Shown here one piece after another: positions 1 through 9,065 of a DNA stretch of 64,000 nt. Under the pieces are notes generated by a model. The model was not told the origin of the DNA, did no database searches, and saw only the letters and a program-made list of their open reading frames with translations. How positions within the stretch are numbered: the first letter of the stretch is position 1; each line of letters opens with the position of its first letter. This DNA comes from Nocardioides psychrotolerans (GTDB lineage: Bacteria; Actinomycetota; Actinomycetes; Propionibacteriales; Nocardioidaceae): assembly GCF_900113685.1 (NCBI RefSeq), contig NZ_FOQG01000005.1, positions 1 through 64,000 on the forward strand. Reading direction: 5' to 3'. The translations under genes and the position numbers were made by a program.

Positions 1-2
1 GT

Positions 3-287
3 CAGTTCAGGTCTCGGAAGTACGTCCACGCTCTGAAGAACGCTGGCCTGCGCGGCTCGATGGGCAGGGTCGGCGCGTGCGGCGACAACGCCGCGATGGA
101 GTCCTTCTTCGCGCTGTTGCAGAAGAACGTCCTGAACCGGAAACGCTGGGAGACCCGCGAGGAGCTCCGCCTCGCGATCGTGGTCTGGATCGAGAAGACC
201 TACCACCGACGACGACGCCAAGCAGCCCTCGGGCGACTGACCCCGATCGAGTTTGAGACCATCTACTCAGCAGCAGACGCTGCCTGA
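3..287 (+). CDS. IS3-family transposase (OrfB/integrase core), C-terminal fragment
   Basis: The frame is open from the left window edge and ends at a TGA at 285-287, so only the last ~94 residues are present. It carries the end of an rve/DDE integrase core. 'NAAMESFFALLQKN' holds the catalytic Glu of the DDE triad, and it is followed by the IS3-type tail 'YHRRRRQAALGRLTPIEFE', which family members share just before their C terminus. The enzyme cuts and joins the ends of its insertion sequence. Whether the element is intact to the left cannot be seen. It converges on glnA, separated by the glnA terminator. Confidence 0.9.
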   Translation, partial: QFRSRKYVHALKNAGLRGSMGRVGACGDNAAMESFFALLQKNVLNRKRWETREELRLAIVVWIEKTYHRRRRQAALGRLTPIEFETIYSAADAA

Positions 288-469
288 GAACCACCCACCC
301 CGAGTGTCAACCAGAGCCTGGGCAGTCCCTTCCGCCAATGCTCCTGCCGCCGGGAGTTCTCGAGAGCCGCTGTGACGGGCTCCCACGGTAGGCGCTGTCG
401 GCTCGAACAGCGCGTGGAGCGATTCTCCTGCGGAATCCCTGCGGAATCTGGCCCATTCTGAGCCAACGG
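288..469. other. Presumed right flank of the IS element; no gene seen
   Basis: Between the transposase stop and the glnA terminator I find no plausible gene. The first ~45 bases presumably include the right inverted repeat of the IS, but without the left end its boundary cannot be fixed. A short direct repeat of CCTGCGGAAT lies around 428-450. Confidence 0.4.
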
Positions 470-512
470 AAACGGCCCCTGATTCTGCGTTTCCGCAGGT
501 CAGGGGCCGTTT
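470..512 (-). terminator. glnA transcription terminator (hairpin)
   Basis: A perfect 13-bp inverted repeat: arm 470-482 (AAACGGCCCCTGA) pairs with 500-512 (TCAGGGGCCGTTT). The loop itself holds a nested CTGCG/CGCAG stem (485-489 with 494-498). It begins 17 bp past the glnA stop. The 3' arm on the minus strand ends in a short T run, so it fits a Rho-independent terminator and may also serve the converging IS transcript. Confidence 0.85.
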
Positions 513-528
513 CGCGTTCTACGAGAGC

Positions 529-1953
529 TCAGATGTCGTAGTAGAGCTCGAACTCGTGCGGGTGCGGGCGCATCTGCACGGGCAGGATCTCCTGGGTCCG
601 CTTGTAGTCGATCCAGGTCTCGATCAGGTCCGGCGTGAAGACGTTGCCGGCCGTCAGGAACTCGTGGTCGGCCTCGAGGGAGTCGAGGACGGCGTTCAGC
701 GAGGTCGGGACCTGGGCGATGTCGGCCATCTCGTCGGGCGGGAGCTCGTAGATGTCCTTGTCGATCGGGGCGGGCGGCTCGATCTTGTTCTTGATGCCGT
801 CGAGGCCGGCCAGCAACAACGCCGAGAAGGCGAGGTAGGGATTGGCCGACGGGTCGGGGCAGCGGAACTCGACGCGCTTGGCCTTGGGGTTGGACCCCGT
901 GATCGGGATCCGGACGCAGGCCGAGCGGTTGCGCTGGGAGTAGACGAGCGAGACCGGAGCCTCGAAGCCCGGCACCAGGCGGTGGTAGGAGTTGACCGTC
1001 GGGTTGGTGAAGGCCAACAGCGACGGGGCGTGCTTGAGCATGCCGCCGATGTAGTAGCGGGCCATGTCCGAGAGGCCGCCGTAGCCGGTCTCGTCGTAGA
1101 ACAGGGGAGTGCCCTGGTTCCAGATCGACTGGTGGACGTGCATGCCGGAGCCGTTGTCACCGAAGATCGGCTTGGGCATGAAGGTCGCGGTCTTGCCGTT
1201 GCGCCAGGCGGTGTTCTTGATGATGTACTTGAACTTCATCACGTCGTCGGCGGCCTTGAGCAGCTCGTCGAAGCGGTAGTTGATCTCCGCCTGGCCGGCC
1301 GTGCCGACCTCGTGGTGGGCGCGCTCGACGATGAGGCCGGACTTCTCGAGCTCGATGACCATCTCGTCGCGCAGCTCACCGAAGTGGTCGGTCGGCGCGA
1401 CGGGGAAGTAACCACCCTTGTACTTGACCTTGTAGCCGCGGTTGTCGTTCTCGAAGCTGTCGCCGGTGTTCCAGGCGCCGGCCGAGGAGTTGATCTCGTA
1501 GTAGCCGGCGTTGGCCTTGGTCTCGAAGCGCACGTTGTCGAAGACGTAGAACTCTGCCTCGGGGGCGAAGTAGGCGGTGTCGCCGATGCCCGTGGTGCCG
1601 AGGTAGGCCATGGCCTTCTTGGCGATGTTGCGCGGGTCGCGGGAGTAGGGCTCACCGGTCAGCGGGTCGTGGATGAAGAAGTTGACCACGAGCGTCTTGG
1701 CCACGCGGAACGGGTCGATGAAGGCCGTCGTCGGGTCCGGGAACAACGACATGTCGGACTCGTGGATGGCCTGGAAGCCGCGGATGGAGGAGCCGTCGAA
1801 GCTCAGTCCGTCCTCGAAGACGGACTGGTCGAAGGACGACACCGGGACTGTGAAGTGCTGCATGACGCCGGGCAGGTCGCAGAACCGTACGTCGACCATC
1901 GCGACGCCCTCGTCCTTGATGTACTTGAGCAGCTCGTCGCTGTTCTGGAACAT
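529..1953 (-). CDS. glnA: Glutamine synthetase type I
   Basis: Makes glutamine from glutamate, ammonia and ATP in the cytoplasm. The 474-aa product ([16 protein letters not shown] start) has the GSI beta-grasp and catalytic domains, including '[10 protein letters not shown]' near residue 260 and the glutamate-binding '[13 protein letters not shown]' region. The adenylylation segment has Tyr402 in 'DIYELPPDE', so it is of the GlnE-regulated GSI-beta class. I chose the ATG at 1953 because AAGGAGG lies 4 bases upstream; an in-frame GTG 39 bases further up has no such site. A GlnR-like operator array lies at 2058-2095 and a strong terminator follows. It is the main assimilatory GlnA1 type. Confidence 0.97.
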   Translation of the reverse strand: MFQNSDELLKYIKDEGVAMVDVRFCDLPGVMQHFTVPVSSFDQSVFEDGLSFDGSSIRGFQAIHESDMSLFPDPTTAFIDPFRVAKTLVVNFFIHDPLTGEPYSRDPRNIAKKAMAYLGTTGIGDTAYFAPEAEFYVFDNVRFETKANAGYYEINSSAGAWNTGDSFENDNRGYKVKYKGGYFPVAPTDHFGELRDEMVIELEKSGLIVERAHHEVGTAGQAEINYRFDELLKAADDVMKFKYIIKNTAWRNGKTATFMPKPIFGDNGSGMHVHQSIWNQGTPLFYDETGYGGLSDMARYYIGGMLKHAPSLLAFTNPTVNSYHRLVPGFEAPVSLVYSQRNRSACVRIPITGSNPKAKRVEFRCPDPSANPYLAFSALLLAGLDGIKNKIEPPAPIDKDIYELPPDEMADIAQVPTSLNAVLDSLEADHEFLTAGNVFTPDLIETWIDYKRTQEILPVQMRPHPHEFELYYDI

Positions 1954-2057
1954 TCGTCCTCCTTGGCTGCGACCCGTGGTGGCAACCGTCAAAGCAAGCG
2001 AGTGGACACCCGACGCGCCGTTGCGTCGAGGTTATGCCCGCAACGTACGAACGGGCC

Positions 2058-2095
2058 GTGACGCGACGGTATCGGGAATGTTTCTGCGATGTAAC
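2058..2095 (-). promoter_or_regulatory. GlnR-type nitrogen operator array upstream of glnA
   Basis: Reading the minus strand from 2095, four 5-mers are spaced by exactly six bases: GTTAC (2095-2091), GAAAC (2084-2080), GATAC (2073-2069) and GTCAC (2062-2058). The actinobacterial GlnR consensus is gTnAC-n6-GAAAc repeated. The first two boxes match perfectly; the second pair is weaker. The array lies ~105-140 bp before the glnA start, so GlnR control of glnA is likely. Confidence 0.65.
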
Positions 2096-2132
2096 AGGTG
2101 GCCCAGCGGCGAGACTGTCACGGGGCCGCCAC

Positions 2133-2138
2133 TAGCCT
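2133..2138 (+). promoter_or_regulatory. -10 box of a probable leaderless promoter (RDD gene)
   Basis: TAGCCT, then 6 bases, then the GTG at 2145. The spacing places the transcription start on the start codon. Confidence 0.6.
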
Positions 2139-2144
2139 GGGGGA

Positions 2145-2558
2145 GTGGTGACCGCCGGCTTCGAGACTGCCTCGTGGGCCCGTCGTGTCCTCGCACTGTT
2201 CGTCGACTGGGTCGCCTCGACCCTCGTGGTGATCACCTTCGTCGGGCTGGCGGACTACGCCGAGCCGGGCAGCACCGCGCAGCTCTACGTCCTGCCCGTC
2301 TACGTGCTCGAGTCGGCGATCCTCACCTGGCTGCTGGGAGGGTCCTTCGGCAAGCTCGTGACGCGACTACGGGTCGTCCCGGCCGACGGTCGCCTGCGAC
2401 CGCTGAACCCGCTCAAGACCCTGCTCCGGCAGGTCCTGATCGCATTGGTGATCCCTGCTCTGGTCTACCGACCCGACGGTCGCGGCCTGCACGACGTCCT
2501 GGCCGGCACGGCGACGGTGACGCTGGAGGAGTTCAACCGGCTGCTGCGCCCGGTCTGA
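2145..2558 (+). CDS. RDD family membrane protein
   Basis: A 137-aa protein with the RDD-family opening 'SWARRVLALFVDWVAS' (conserved Arg then Asp) followed by about three hydrophobic segments (roughly residues 15-37, 48-68 and 95-112). Small actinobacterial RDD proteins sit in the cytoplasmic membrane; their function is mostly unknown, with ion transport suggested for some. It starts at GTG 2145 directly behind a TAGCCT box, with no Shine-Dalgarno sequence at a usable distance. It is divergent from glnA, an arrangement I would expect to be conserved in relatives. Confidence 0.85.
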   Translation: MVTAGFETASWARRVLALFVDWVASTLVVITFVGLADYAEPGSTAQLYVLPVYVLESAILTWLLGGSFGKLVTRLRVVPADGRLRPLNPLKTLLRQVLIALVIPALVYRPDGRGLHDVLAGTATVTLEEFNRLLRPV

Positions 2559-2644
2559 GCGGCTCCCACCAACTGGTCTGGGCCGGGTGCCAGGCGTCCT
2601 GCGGATCGCTAGCCTGAGGGGACCCACCCCCGAAAGGTGCTCCC

Positions 2645-3472
2645 ATGTCGCTCATCCTGCTCCGTCGTACGGCCTCGGCTGCCACGCTGACCCTCGCCCT
2701 GGCCGGCCTCGCTGCCTGCGGTGGCGACGACTCCTCCGCGTCGGACCCCAGCTCCGACTCGTCCAGCTCGAGCGCTCCCGACGAGGTCGGGGAGGCGGAC
2801 GGCGGTGAGGACGTCGGTGCCGAGGAGACCGAGGCGGCGGTCCCCACCGCGGGCGAGGAGATCGACGCCTCCGACATGGCCGACGTGTTCAAGCAGGCCT
2901 TCGAGGAGGCCTCGACCGCCACGATCGCCATGTCGATCGGCGGCGCCGCACAGTACGACGCCACGGGCGTCGTCGACTTCACCACCACGCCGGTGTCGAT
3001 GGCGATGGCCATCGAGCTGGCGCAGGCGCCCCAGCCGATCGAGATGATCATCGTCGACGGGTTCATCTACCAGAACCTCTTCGGCGACAAGTTCACCAAG
3101 ATGGCCCTGGACGACCCGAGCAACCCAGCCGGCAACCTCAGCGAGCAGCTCGACATCGGCGCGCAGTTCGACACCTTCGAGAAGGCGATCACCGCGGCGA
3201 CGTACGTCGGGGAGGAGGACGGGCTCGAGCGCTACAGCCTGGTGCTCGACTCCGCGATCCTGCTCCAGGAGCAGGGCGCCGACGTCGGCTCGCTGCCGGC
3301 CGGGTCGATCCCCGACGAGTTCACCTACGACCTCTGGTTCGACCAGGACGGCCTCTTCCGCAAGATGGAGAGCAACCTCGGCGGGCTCGGCGGAGACCTC
3401 ACGGCAACCTATGACAACTGGGGCGAGCCGGTCGAGATCACCGCGCCGGACGCCTCACAGATCGTGGAGTGA
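2645..3472 (+). CDS. Secreted lipoprotein, LppX/LprG-like
   Basis: 275 aa. A signal peptide ends in the lipobox 'LAGLAAC' (lipidated Cys near residue 25), followed by a low-complexity Ser/Asp/Glu linker to about residue 75. The folded domain contains 'GAAQYDATGVVDF' and repeated amphipathic strands ('MAMAIELAQAPQPIEMIIVDGFIY'), resembling the LppX/LprAFG fold that binds lipids in mycobacteria. The family assignment is by style, not by a diagnostic motif. A TAGCCT box at 2610-2615 and AAAGG before the ATG give a leadered start. A hairpin overlaps the stop codon. Confidence 0.75.
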   Translation: MSLILLRRTASAATLTLALAGLAACGGDDSSASDPSSDSSSSSAPDEVGEADGGEDVGAEETEAAVPTAGEEIDASDMADVFKQAFEEASTATIAMSIGGAAQYDATGVVDFTTTPVSMAMAIELAQAPQPIEMIIVDGFIYQNLFGDKFTKMALDDPSNPAGNLSEQLDIGAQFDTFEKAITAATYVGEEDGLERYSLVLDSAILLQEQGADVGSLPAGSIPDEFTYDLWFDQDGLFRKMESNLGGLGGDLTATYDNWGEPVEITAPDASQIVE

Positions 3473-3484
3473 CTTCGTCACTCC
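3466..3484 (+). terminator. Hairpin spanning the lipoprotein stop codon
   Basis: GGAGTGA (3466-3472) pairs perfectly with TCACTCC (3478-3484) around the loop CTTCG. The stop codon TGA is inside the 5' arm. It lies between converging genes, has no clear T run and may act with the weaker AGGACC/GGTCTT stem downstream. Confidence 0.45.
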
Positions 3485-3535
3485 GTCGGGAGTTCTCGCT
3501 GCGCTCGAACATCCAGGACCGCAGGTCTTCAGGGG

Positions 3536-4258
3536 TCAGCGGCCGCGCATGTTGCCGCGCATCCCCTTCATGCTGTTGGGCACAGGGCCCTTCGGCAGGG
3601 GGATCGCGGAGCGGTTGGCGTCGAGGGCCTTGAGCCGGTTGAGGACGTCGGTCATCTCGGCGGGCTTGACCTGACGGCCGAGCTTGGTGACGTGGCGGAC
3701 CAGCTTGGCGAGCGGGACCTGACCCTCCTCGGAGCCGACGACGATCTCGTGGATGGGCGTCTCGGAGGCGACGCGCTCGTGCTTGCGTCGCTCGCTGAGG
3801 AGCAGCTGGCGCACGCGGTGGGCGTTGCCCTCGCCGATGAGGACGATGCCCGGAGGGCCGACCACGCGGTGCACGACGTCCTGCTGCTTGGTGAAGGCGA
3901 TGACGGGGTCGGACTTCCAACCGCGCTTGAGCAGCGTGAGGGCGCTGGCGGCCGCGCCGGGCTGGCCGGCCATGCGGTCGTAGGCCGTGCGCTGGGCGCG
4001 GCGCGAGAAGACGATCATCATCGCGAGGAGGCCGAGCATCAGCCCTCCGACGACGGCGATGACCAGGCCGATGGTGCCGCTGCCGGGCAGGACGTAGAAG
4101 ATCCCGAAGCCGAGGGCGCCGAAGAGCAGGAACGCCCCGAGCATCCACAGGCCGATGCGCTTGTCGGTCTGCTTGGTCATCCGGTAGGTCGCCACGATCT
4201 GCTGGCGACGACCCATCTCGGAGGGGTCGGTGGGCTGAGCCTTGTCCTTCTTGGCCAT
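3536..4258 (-). CDS. DUF4191 family membrane protein
   Basis: 240 aa starting MAKKDKAQPTDPSEMGRR. The cytoplasmic N terminus is charged. Two transmembrane helices lie at about residues 40-60 and 65-88, followed by a soluble C-terminal half with 'GPPGIVLIGEGNAHRVRQLL'. This is the DUF4191 family, conserved in Actinobacteria next to lipA and of unknown function. The ATG at 4258 is chosen because the conserved sequence begins there; the frame continues upstream into lipA antisense without homology. It lies 43 bp after lipA on the same strand, so it is probably cotranscribed with it. Confidence 0.88.
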   Translation of the reverse strand: MAKKDKAQPTDPSEMGRRQQIVATYRMTKQTDKRIGLWMLGAFLLFGALGFGIFYVLPGSGTIGLVIAVVGGLMLGLLAMMIVFSRRAQRTAYDRMAGQPGAAASALTLLKRGWKSDPVIAFTKQQDVVHRVVGPPGIVLIGEGNAHRVRQLLLSERRKHERVASETPIHEIVVGSEEGQVPLAKLVRHVTKLGRQVKPAEMTDVLNRLKALDANRSAIPLPKGPVPNSMKGMRGNMRGR

Positions 4259-4301
4259 GGAGCAGTGCTGCCTTGTCGACTCGGGCTGACGAGGTCGTTC
4301 G

Positions 4302-5255
4302 TCAGACGGTGGCGGGGGTGACGGCGCCCTCGCGGGCGTCCATCGCCTGACGGTACAGGCGTCCGGCCCGGTAGGACGAACGGACCAGCGGGCCGGACAG
4401 GACACCGGAGAACCCGATCTCGTCGGCCTCGTCCTTGAGCTCCACGAACTCCTCCGGCTTGACCCACCGCTCGACGGGGTGGTGCCGCGCGGAGGGGCGG
4501 AGGTATTGGGTGATGGTGATGAGCTCGCAGCCGGCCGCGTGCAGGTCGCGCAGGGCCTGTGAGACCTCCTCGCGGGTCTCACCCATGCCGAGGATGAGGT
4601 TGGACTTGGTGACGAGCCCGAAGTCGCGGGCCTGGGTGATCACGTCGAGCGAGCGGTCGTAGCGGAACGCCGGACGGATGCGCTTGAAGATGCGGGGGAC
4701 CGTCTCGACGTTGTGGGCCAGCACCTCGGGCCGCGACTCGAAGACCTCACGGAGCAGGTCGGGCTTGCCGTTGAAGTCGGGGATGAGGTTCTCCACGCCG
4801 GTGTCGGGGTTGACCTCGTGGATCACCCGCACGGTCTCGGCGTAGAGCCAGGCGCCGCCGTCCGCGAGGTCGTCGCGAGCGACGCCGGTGATGGTCGCGT
4901 AGCGCAGCTGCATCTTCTGCACAGACTCCGCGACGCGACGCGGCTCGTCGCGGTCCAGCGGTTGGGGCTTGCCGGTGTCGATCTGGCAGAAGTCGCAGCG
5001 ACGCGTGCACTGGTCGCCGCCGATGAGGAACGTCGCCTCGCGGTCCTCCCAGCACTCGAAGATGTTGGGGCAGCCGGCTGCCTGGCAGACGGTGTGGAGC
5101 CCTTCGGACTTCACCAGGCTCTGGAGCGCCTTGTATTCGGGCCCCATCTTGGCCCGCGTCTTGATCCACTCGGGCTTCTTCTCGATGGGGGTCTCGGCGT
5201 TGCGGACCTCGAGGCGGAGCAGCTTGCGGCCTTCAGGGACAGGAGCGTTGGTCAC
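4302..5255 (-). CDS. lipA: Lipoyl synthase (radical SAM)
   Basis: Inserts two sulfurs into octanoyl groups on lipoyl domains of E2/GcvH proteins. 317 aa. The auxiliary cluster ligands are Cys57, Cys62 and Cys68 (CX4CX5C), and the radical-SAM cluster ligands are Cys83, Cys87 and Cys90 (CX3CX2C in 'CTRRCDFC'). The C-terminal 'RSSYRAG' with the conserved Arg-Ser-Ser that ligates the auxiliary cluster is present. It starts at GTG 5255 behind a TACAGT box with a 7-base spacer. lipB lies ~3 kb upstream on the same strand, split from lipA by an ABC transporter pair and a broken gene. Confidence 0.97.
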   Translation of the reverse strand: MTNAPVPEGRKLLRLEVRNAETPIEKKPEWIKTRAKMGPEYKALQSLVKSEGLHTVCQAAGCPNIFECWEDREATFLIGGDQCTRRCDFCQIDTGKPQPLDRDEPRRVAESVQKMQLRYATITGVARDDLADGGAWLYAETVRVIHEVNPDTGVENLIPDFNGKPDLLREVFESRPEVLAHNVETVPRIFKRIRPAFRYDRSLDVITQARDFGLVTKSNLILGMGETREEVSQALRDLHAAGCELITITQYLRPSARHHPVERWVKPEEFVELKDEADEIGFSGVLSGPLVRSSYRAGRLYRQAMDAREGAVTPATV

Positions 5256-5262
5256 TCCCGCA

Positions 5263-5268
5263 ACTGTA
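5263..5268 (-). promoter_or_regulatory. -10 box, probable leaderless promoter of lipA
   Basis: On the minus strand, TACAGT is followed by 7 bases and the GTG start of lipA. Confidence 0.55.
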
Positions 5269-5309
5269 CGCCGCTCCCACAGGGAGGCGAACTCGCCGTG
5301 GGGTCGCGA

Positions 5310-6305
5310 TCAGGGCACGTCGCGACGACGGAACGAGAGCACCGAAGCGGCTCCGGCCAGCAGCAGGAACGAGCCGACGTAGATGCTGCCGTTGGCCGCT
5401 GGGAGGACCTTCTCCTCGTCGCACGCGATGCCCGGGGGAGGTCGGTCGGTGAAGCACTCGTCGGGGACCTGGACGTAGTAGTCGGCGCCGTCGAGGACCA
5501 CCGCGGCGATGTTGGTCTGTGGCTGGAACTGCGCGTCGATGCCGAGCACGGCGATCAGCGCCCCTCCCGCGACGGCCACGGCGAAAAGCACCCCGAGCGT
5601 CGCCACGGTGCTGCGGAACAGCATGGTGAGGGCGTAGCCACCCAGGGCCGCACCGGCGGCGACGAGGGCGCCGCGCAGGCCGTCCTGGAGGCAGTCCACC
5701 AGGATGCCGGTCGAGGACGGGAGGTCGCGTGAGCGCGCCGCCGCCCACAGGGCCAGCCAGTAGCTGGAGAAGACGACGAGCGAGAGGACCAGCGACACCG
5801 CGAAGACGACCAGCGCCTTGGCCGTCCAGACCCGGGTGCGCCGGGTCTCGAAGAGCAGCTGGTTGCTCATCGACCCGCTGTTCCAGTCGTGCCCGACCAG
5901 GGTGGTGCCGGCGAGCAGGAGCAGCACCGAGACCAGGGCGACGACGGCCAGGCCGGTCTCGTCGCGTTCCTGGACCAGGTCGAGGGTCTCGTAGTAGAGG
6001 AACCACTCGCGCTGGGGGAGGACGAAGGACTCGCACTGGGCCTGGAGGTCTGGGTCGTCGGCCGCGAGGCCGAAGCGCTGCGGCTTGGCCAGGCAGCGCT
6101 CGAGCTGCTTCTGGACGTAGGGCCGGGCGGTCTCCTCGGCAACCTGCTGGTCGACCCTGGCGAGGTCCTCGGCGGAGGGAGGGGTGGTGCTCCACGCGCG
6201 GGCGACGCCGAACACCACGGGCAGCGCGACGACGGCCAGGAGCAGGAGCAGGACGGCCCGCCGCCAGCGCAGGCGGGTGAGCTCGACGTGCAGGAGGCGC
6301 CTCAT
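5310..6305 (-). CDS. ABC-2 type transporter permease
   Basis: 331 aa. An N-terminal helix (about 14-34) is followed by a ~130-residue extracytoplasmic loop, then five hydrophobic segments and a final helix near 303-322. This is the layout of ABC-2 permeases partnered with BcrA-type ATPases. It overlaps the ATPase gene by ATGA, so the two are translationally coupled and form one exporter. The substrate is unknown; relatives move peptides, antibiotics or lipids. 'MSNQLLFETRRTRVWTAK' matches the coupling-helix region of the family. Confidence 0.85.
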   Translation of the reverse strand: MRRLLHVELTRLRWRRAVLLLLLAVVALPVVFGVARAWSTTPPSAEDLARVDQQVAEETARPYVQKQLERCLAKPQRFGLAADDPDLQAQCESFVLPQREWFLYYETLDLVQERDETGLAVVALVSVLLLLAGTTLVGHDWNSGSMSNQLLFETRRTRVWTAKALVVFAVSLVLSLVVFSSYWLALWAAARSRDLPSSTGILVDCLQDGLRGALVAAGAALGGYALTMLFRSTVATLGVLFAVAVAGGALIAVLGIDAQFQPQTNIAAVVLDGADYYVQVPDECFTDRPPPGIACDEEKVLPAANGSIYVGSFLLLAGAASVLSFRRRDVP

Positions 6306-7267
6306 GCGGCACCACCCGACGTGGGGTGGGCGACGTGCTCGTGGCCGAGGGTGTCGGCCTCGGTGAGCTCGAGGAAGACCGACTCCAGGTCGCGGCGTAC
6401 GGGGGTCAGGGCGGTCAGCCAGATGCCGGCCTCGCCGAGCACCCGCGTGACCTCGGCCGGGCTGTCGGCCTCGACCAGGAGATCCGGCTCGTCGGAGGCC
6501 GCCGGCGACACGGCGAAGCCGGCGCCCTCGAGGACGGACCGGGCAGCCGCGGGATCGGGCGCCTCGACGCGTACGACGGCGGGGCCGCCCTGCAGCAGCT
6601 CGTCGACGCGGCCGCTGGCCAGGAGCCGACCGTTGCCGATGATCGTCGCGGAGGTGCAGACCTGCTGCACCTCGGCCAGGATGTGGGAGCTCAGCAGGAC
6701 GGTGACCCCGCGCTCGCCGAGGTCACGGATGGTGTCGCGGATCTCGCGGATGCCGGCGGGGTCGAGGCCGTTGGTGGGCTCGTCCAGGATCAGCAGCTCG
6801 GGGTCCTTGAGCAGGGTGGCCGCGATGGCCAGGCGCTGCTTCATGCCCAGCGAGTAGGACTTGAAGCGGTCACGGTCGCGCCCGGTGAGGCCGACCGTCT
6901 CGATCGCGGCGTCGACGCGGCCGGTCGGCGCGCCGATGGTGCGAGCCAGCAGCACGAGGTTCTGCCGACCGCTGAAGTTGGGGGAGAACTTGGGGGACTC
7001 CACGACGGCGCCGACCCGGTCGATGACCGCCGGCAGCGACTGCGGGACCGGGTGACCGAAGAGCTCCATCGATCCCTTGCTGGCGCGGGCGAGGCCGAGC
7101 AGCATCCGGATGGTCGTCGTCTTGCCGGACCCGTTGGGTCCGAGGAAGCCGTGCACGCCGCCCCGGGGGACCGCGAGGTCCAGGCCCTGCACGGCGACGC
7201 GCAGGCCGCCCCGCCTGCTGCGGAACTCCTTGTGGAGCCCTGTCGTCTCGATCACCAGGTCATTCAC
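6302..7267 (-). CDS. ABC transporter ATP-binding protein (BcrA/CcmA type)
   Basis: 321 aa. Walker A is 'GPNGSGKTT' (about residues 44-52), the signature is 'YSLGMKQRL' (about 138-146), Walker B plus catalytic Glu is 'LLILDEP' (about 158-164) and the switch His is in 'LLSSHIL'. A ~95-residue C-terminal extension follows the nucleotide-binding domain, as in DrrA/BcrA proteins. It is the first gene of the pair with the permease (4-bp overlap). An antibiotic or lipid export role is possible but not shown by the sequence. Confidence 0.92.
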   Translation of the reverse strand: MNDLVIETTGLHKEFRSRRGGLRVAVQGLDLAVPRGGVHGFLGPNGSGKTTTIRMLLGLARASKGSMELFGHPVPQSLPAVIDRVGAVVESPKFSPNFSGRQNLVLLARTIGAPTGRVDAAIETVGLTGRDRDRFKSYSLGMKQRLAIAATLLKDPELLILDEPTNGLDPAGIREIRDTIRDLGERGVTVLLSSHILAEVQQVCTSATIIGNGRLLASGRVDELLQGGPAVVRVEAPDPAAARSVLEGAGFAVSPAASDEPDLLVEADSPAEVTRVLGEAGIWLTALTPVRRDLESVFLELTEADTLGHEHVAHPTSGGAA

Positions 7268-7351
7268 TTGTGTGTTGTCTCCGTCCGTCCCGAGGAAGAC
7301 GATCCAAACAGGCGAAAGGGTGGTGCTGTGGAGCCGCGCCGTGGGTCCACG

Positions 7352-8337
7352 TCAGGTGGTCGGGGTCGCCTCGTCCGCGAGCGCCGCCTTGAGATGGCGC
7401 CAGATGACGTAGGGCGAGCGCAGCCACCGCAGGTCGTAGACGCCGTCGACGATCTCCAGCACGGGTCCGGGCGCGTGCACGGCCCGGGCCTGCACCCGCT
7501 CGTGGGCATCGGTCCAGGCCACGACCTGCTCGTCGACCAGCCGATCGACGGCCGCGCGGCGCTCGTCGCGAGGAGAGCGGGCGAGCGTCTCCGCGAGATC
7601 CTGCTCGAGCCGGGCCCAGACGAAGCCGGGGCTGTCGTGGGGCCAGGTGGCCGGCGGTTGCGATGCGTAGGCCCTGCGGCAGGTCCACCGGTGCTGCTGC
7701 CACCGGGACCGCAGCTCCACCTCGTCCTGCACCCGGTGCAGCCGTAGGCGCATCTGGGCGGTGGCGGTGCGCATGCGCAGCGGTGGGTCGTCGCGGACCT
7801 GCCGTGGCACCCGGACGTCGCGACTGATGTCGCCGAGGCTCTTCGCCAGCCCGACGGTCAGCTCGTCGACCGCTTGCCGAGCCCAGTGCTGGGTGGTGGT
7901 GAGCATGGTCGCGACCAGGGGCTGCCAGACCCCACGCCCCGCCAGCTCGAGGCTGGTCACGAGCTCGTCGCTGCCGTCGGGTGCGGCCTCCACGCTCGCG
8001 CTGAGTCGCACGCTGAGCCAGGGTAGGTCGACCGCGAGCCGGATCAGCCGCCCCGGCTCCGGCAGCGCCGTGAGGTCCCACGTCAGCTCGGGCAGGGTGC
8101 TGGCGGAGCGGAGGGCGACGAAGCGCTCGAGGCAGTCGACGCTCGCGCCGGCGTAGGCCGCCCGGGCTGGAGGTGGGCGCCGCGCAGGAGCCGCATCGGC
8201 GCGCTGGCGGCGTCGAGGCGGTAGTGGCCGTCGTCGTCCTGGCTGCGCAGCTCCAGGTCGGCGAGCGAGTCGGCCCAGGCGACGTCGAGCTGGGTCGGCG
8301 TCGGCCACGAGACCGGCGCCCGCGAGGTGAGGATCAA
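7352..8337 (-). pseudogene. Unknown conserved-type gene downstream of lipB, interrupted by a frameshift
   Basis: A TTG at 8337 overlaps the lipB stop (TTGA) and begins '[29 protein letters not shown]'; that frame runs sensibly to about 8160 ('MRLLRGAHLQPGRP'). Coding character then moves to the neighbouring frame ('AYAGASVDCLERFVAL') and continues to the TGA at 7352-7354. Restoring one base in the GGGCGG run near 8160 gives a single protein of ~328 aa. Residues ~20-150 have the look of an SRPBCC-type ligand-binding fold (a guess); the Arg-rich remainder is unrecognised. It could be true decay or a base-calling error. Confidence 0.7.
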
Positions 8338-9065
8338 CGCCCCGGGGTCACCAGGGTGATGCGAGGGGTTCGCCCCGGCTCCGGCCGGGCGTCGTAGTCG
8401 GGCGTCGGGACGTAGGCGCCCCAGGCGAGGTAGCGCGCGAGGTGGCGCTCCACGACCGGGATGACGTCGGGGACGGTGACGCGACGGCCGAGCTCCTGGC
8501 TGAGCGTGGTGACGCCGGCGTCGGCGATGCCGCACGGGACGAAGCGGTCGTACCAGCCGAGGTCGACGTCGCAGTTGAGGGAGAAGCCGTGCATCGTCAC
8601 CCCGCGGCTGACCCGGATGCCCAGAGCGGCCACCTTGCGCTCGGGACCCTGGTCGTCGGCGCGCAGCCAGACGCCGCTGCGTCCTGGCACGCGGGCGGTC
8701 GTGACCCCGAGCTCGCCGCAAGCCTGGATGAGGGCCTCCTCCACCCGTCGTACGTAGTCGACGACCTTGACGTGGTCGGGGAGCCGGACGATGGGGTAGC
8801 CGACGAGCTGGCCGGGGCCGTGGAAGGTGATCTTGCCACCGCGGTCGACGTCGATGACGGCTGCACCGCCGGGGTCGGCGGGCCGCTCGTGGGGCTCGGT
8901 GCGCTTGCCGGCCGTGTAGACGGGCGGGTGCTCGAGCAGCAGCACGGTCGGGGGGCGGGTTGCGTCGACCACACCGGCGTGGACCTCGCGCTGCAGGTCC
9001 CAGGCCGCGAGGTAGTCGATCGCGTCGGCACCGAGGCCGACCTGCTCGAAGCGAAGCTCACTCAC
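8334..9065 (-). CDS. lipB: Lipoyl(octanoyl) transferase
   Basis: Transfers octanoate from acyl carrier protein to lipoyl domains, supplying the LipA substrate. 243 aa. The catalytic pair is Lys144 ('RKVAALGI') and Cys178 ('FVPCGI'), and the substrate motif '[18 protein letters not shown]' is intact. GTG 9065 begins inside the end of the upstream esterase gene (GTGAGTGA), and its TGA overlaps the TTG of the next gene, so three genes appear translationally chained. The C terminus ('[16 protein letters not shown]') extends a little beyond many family members. Confidence 0.96.
   Translation of the reverse strand: MSELRFEQVGLGADAIDYLAAWDLQREVHAGVVDATRPPTVLLLEHPPVYTAGKRTEPHERPADPGGAAVIDVDRGGKITFHGPGQLVGYPIVRLPDHVKVVDYVRRVEEALIQACGELGVTTARVPGRSGVWLRADDQGPERKVAALGIRVSRGVTMHGFSLNCDVDLGWYDRFVPCGIADAGVTTLSQELGRRVTVPDVIPVVERHLARYLAWGAYVPTPDYDARPEPGRTPRITLVTPGR

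Noticed and set aside
556-2061. A long open frame antisense to glnA
   Set aside because: Same cause: a GC-rich shadow with no conserved motif and no ribosome site.
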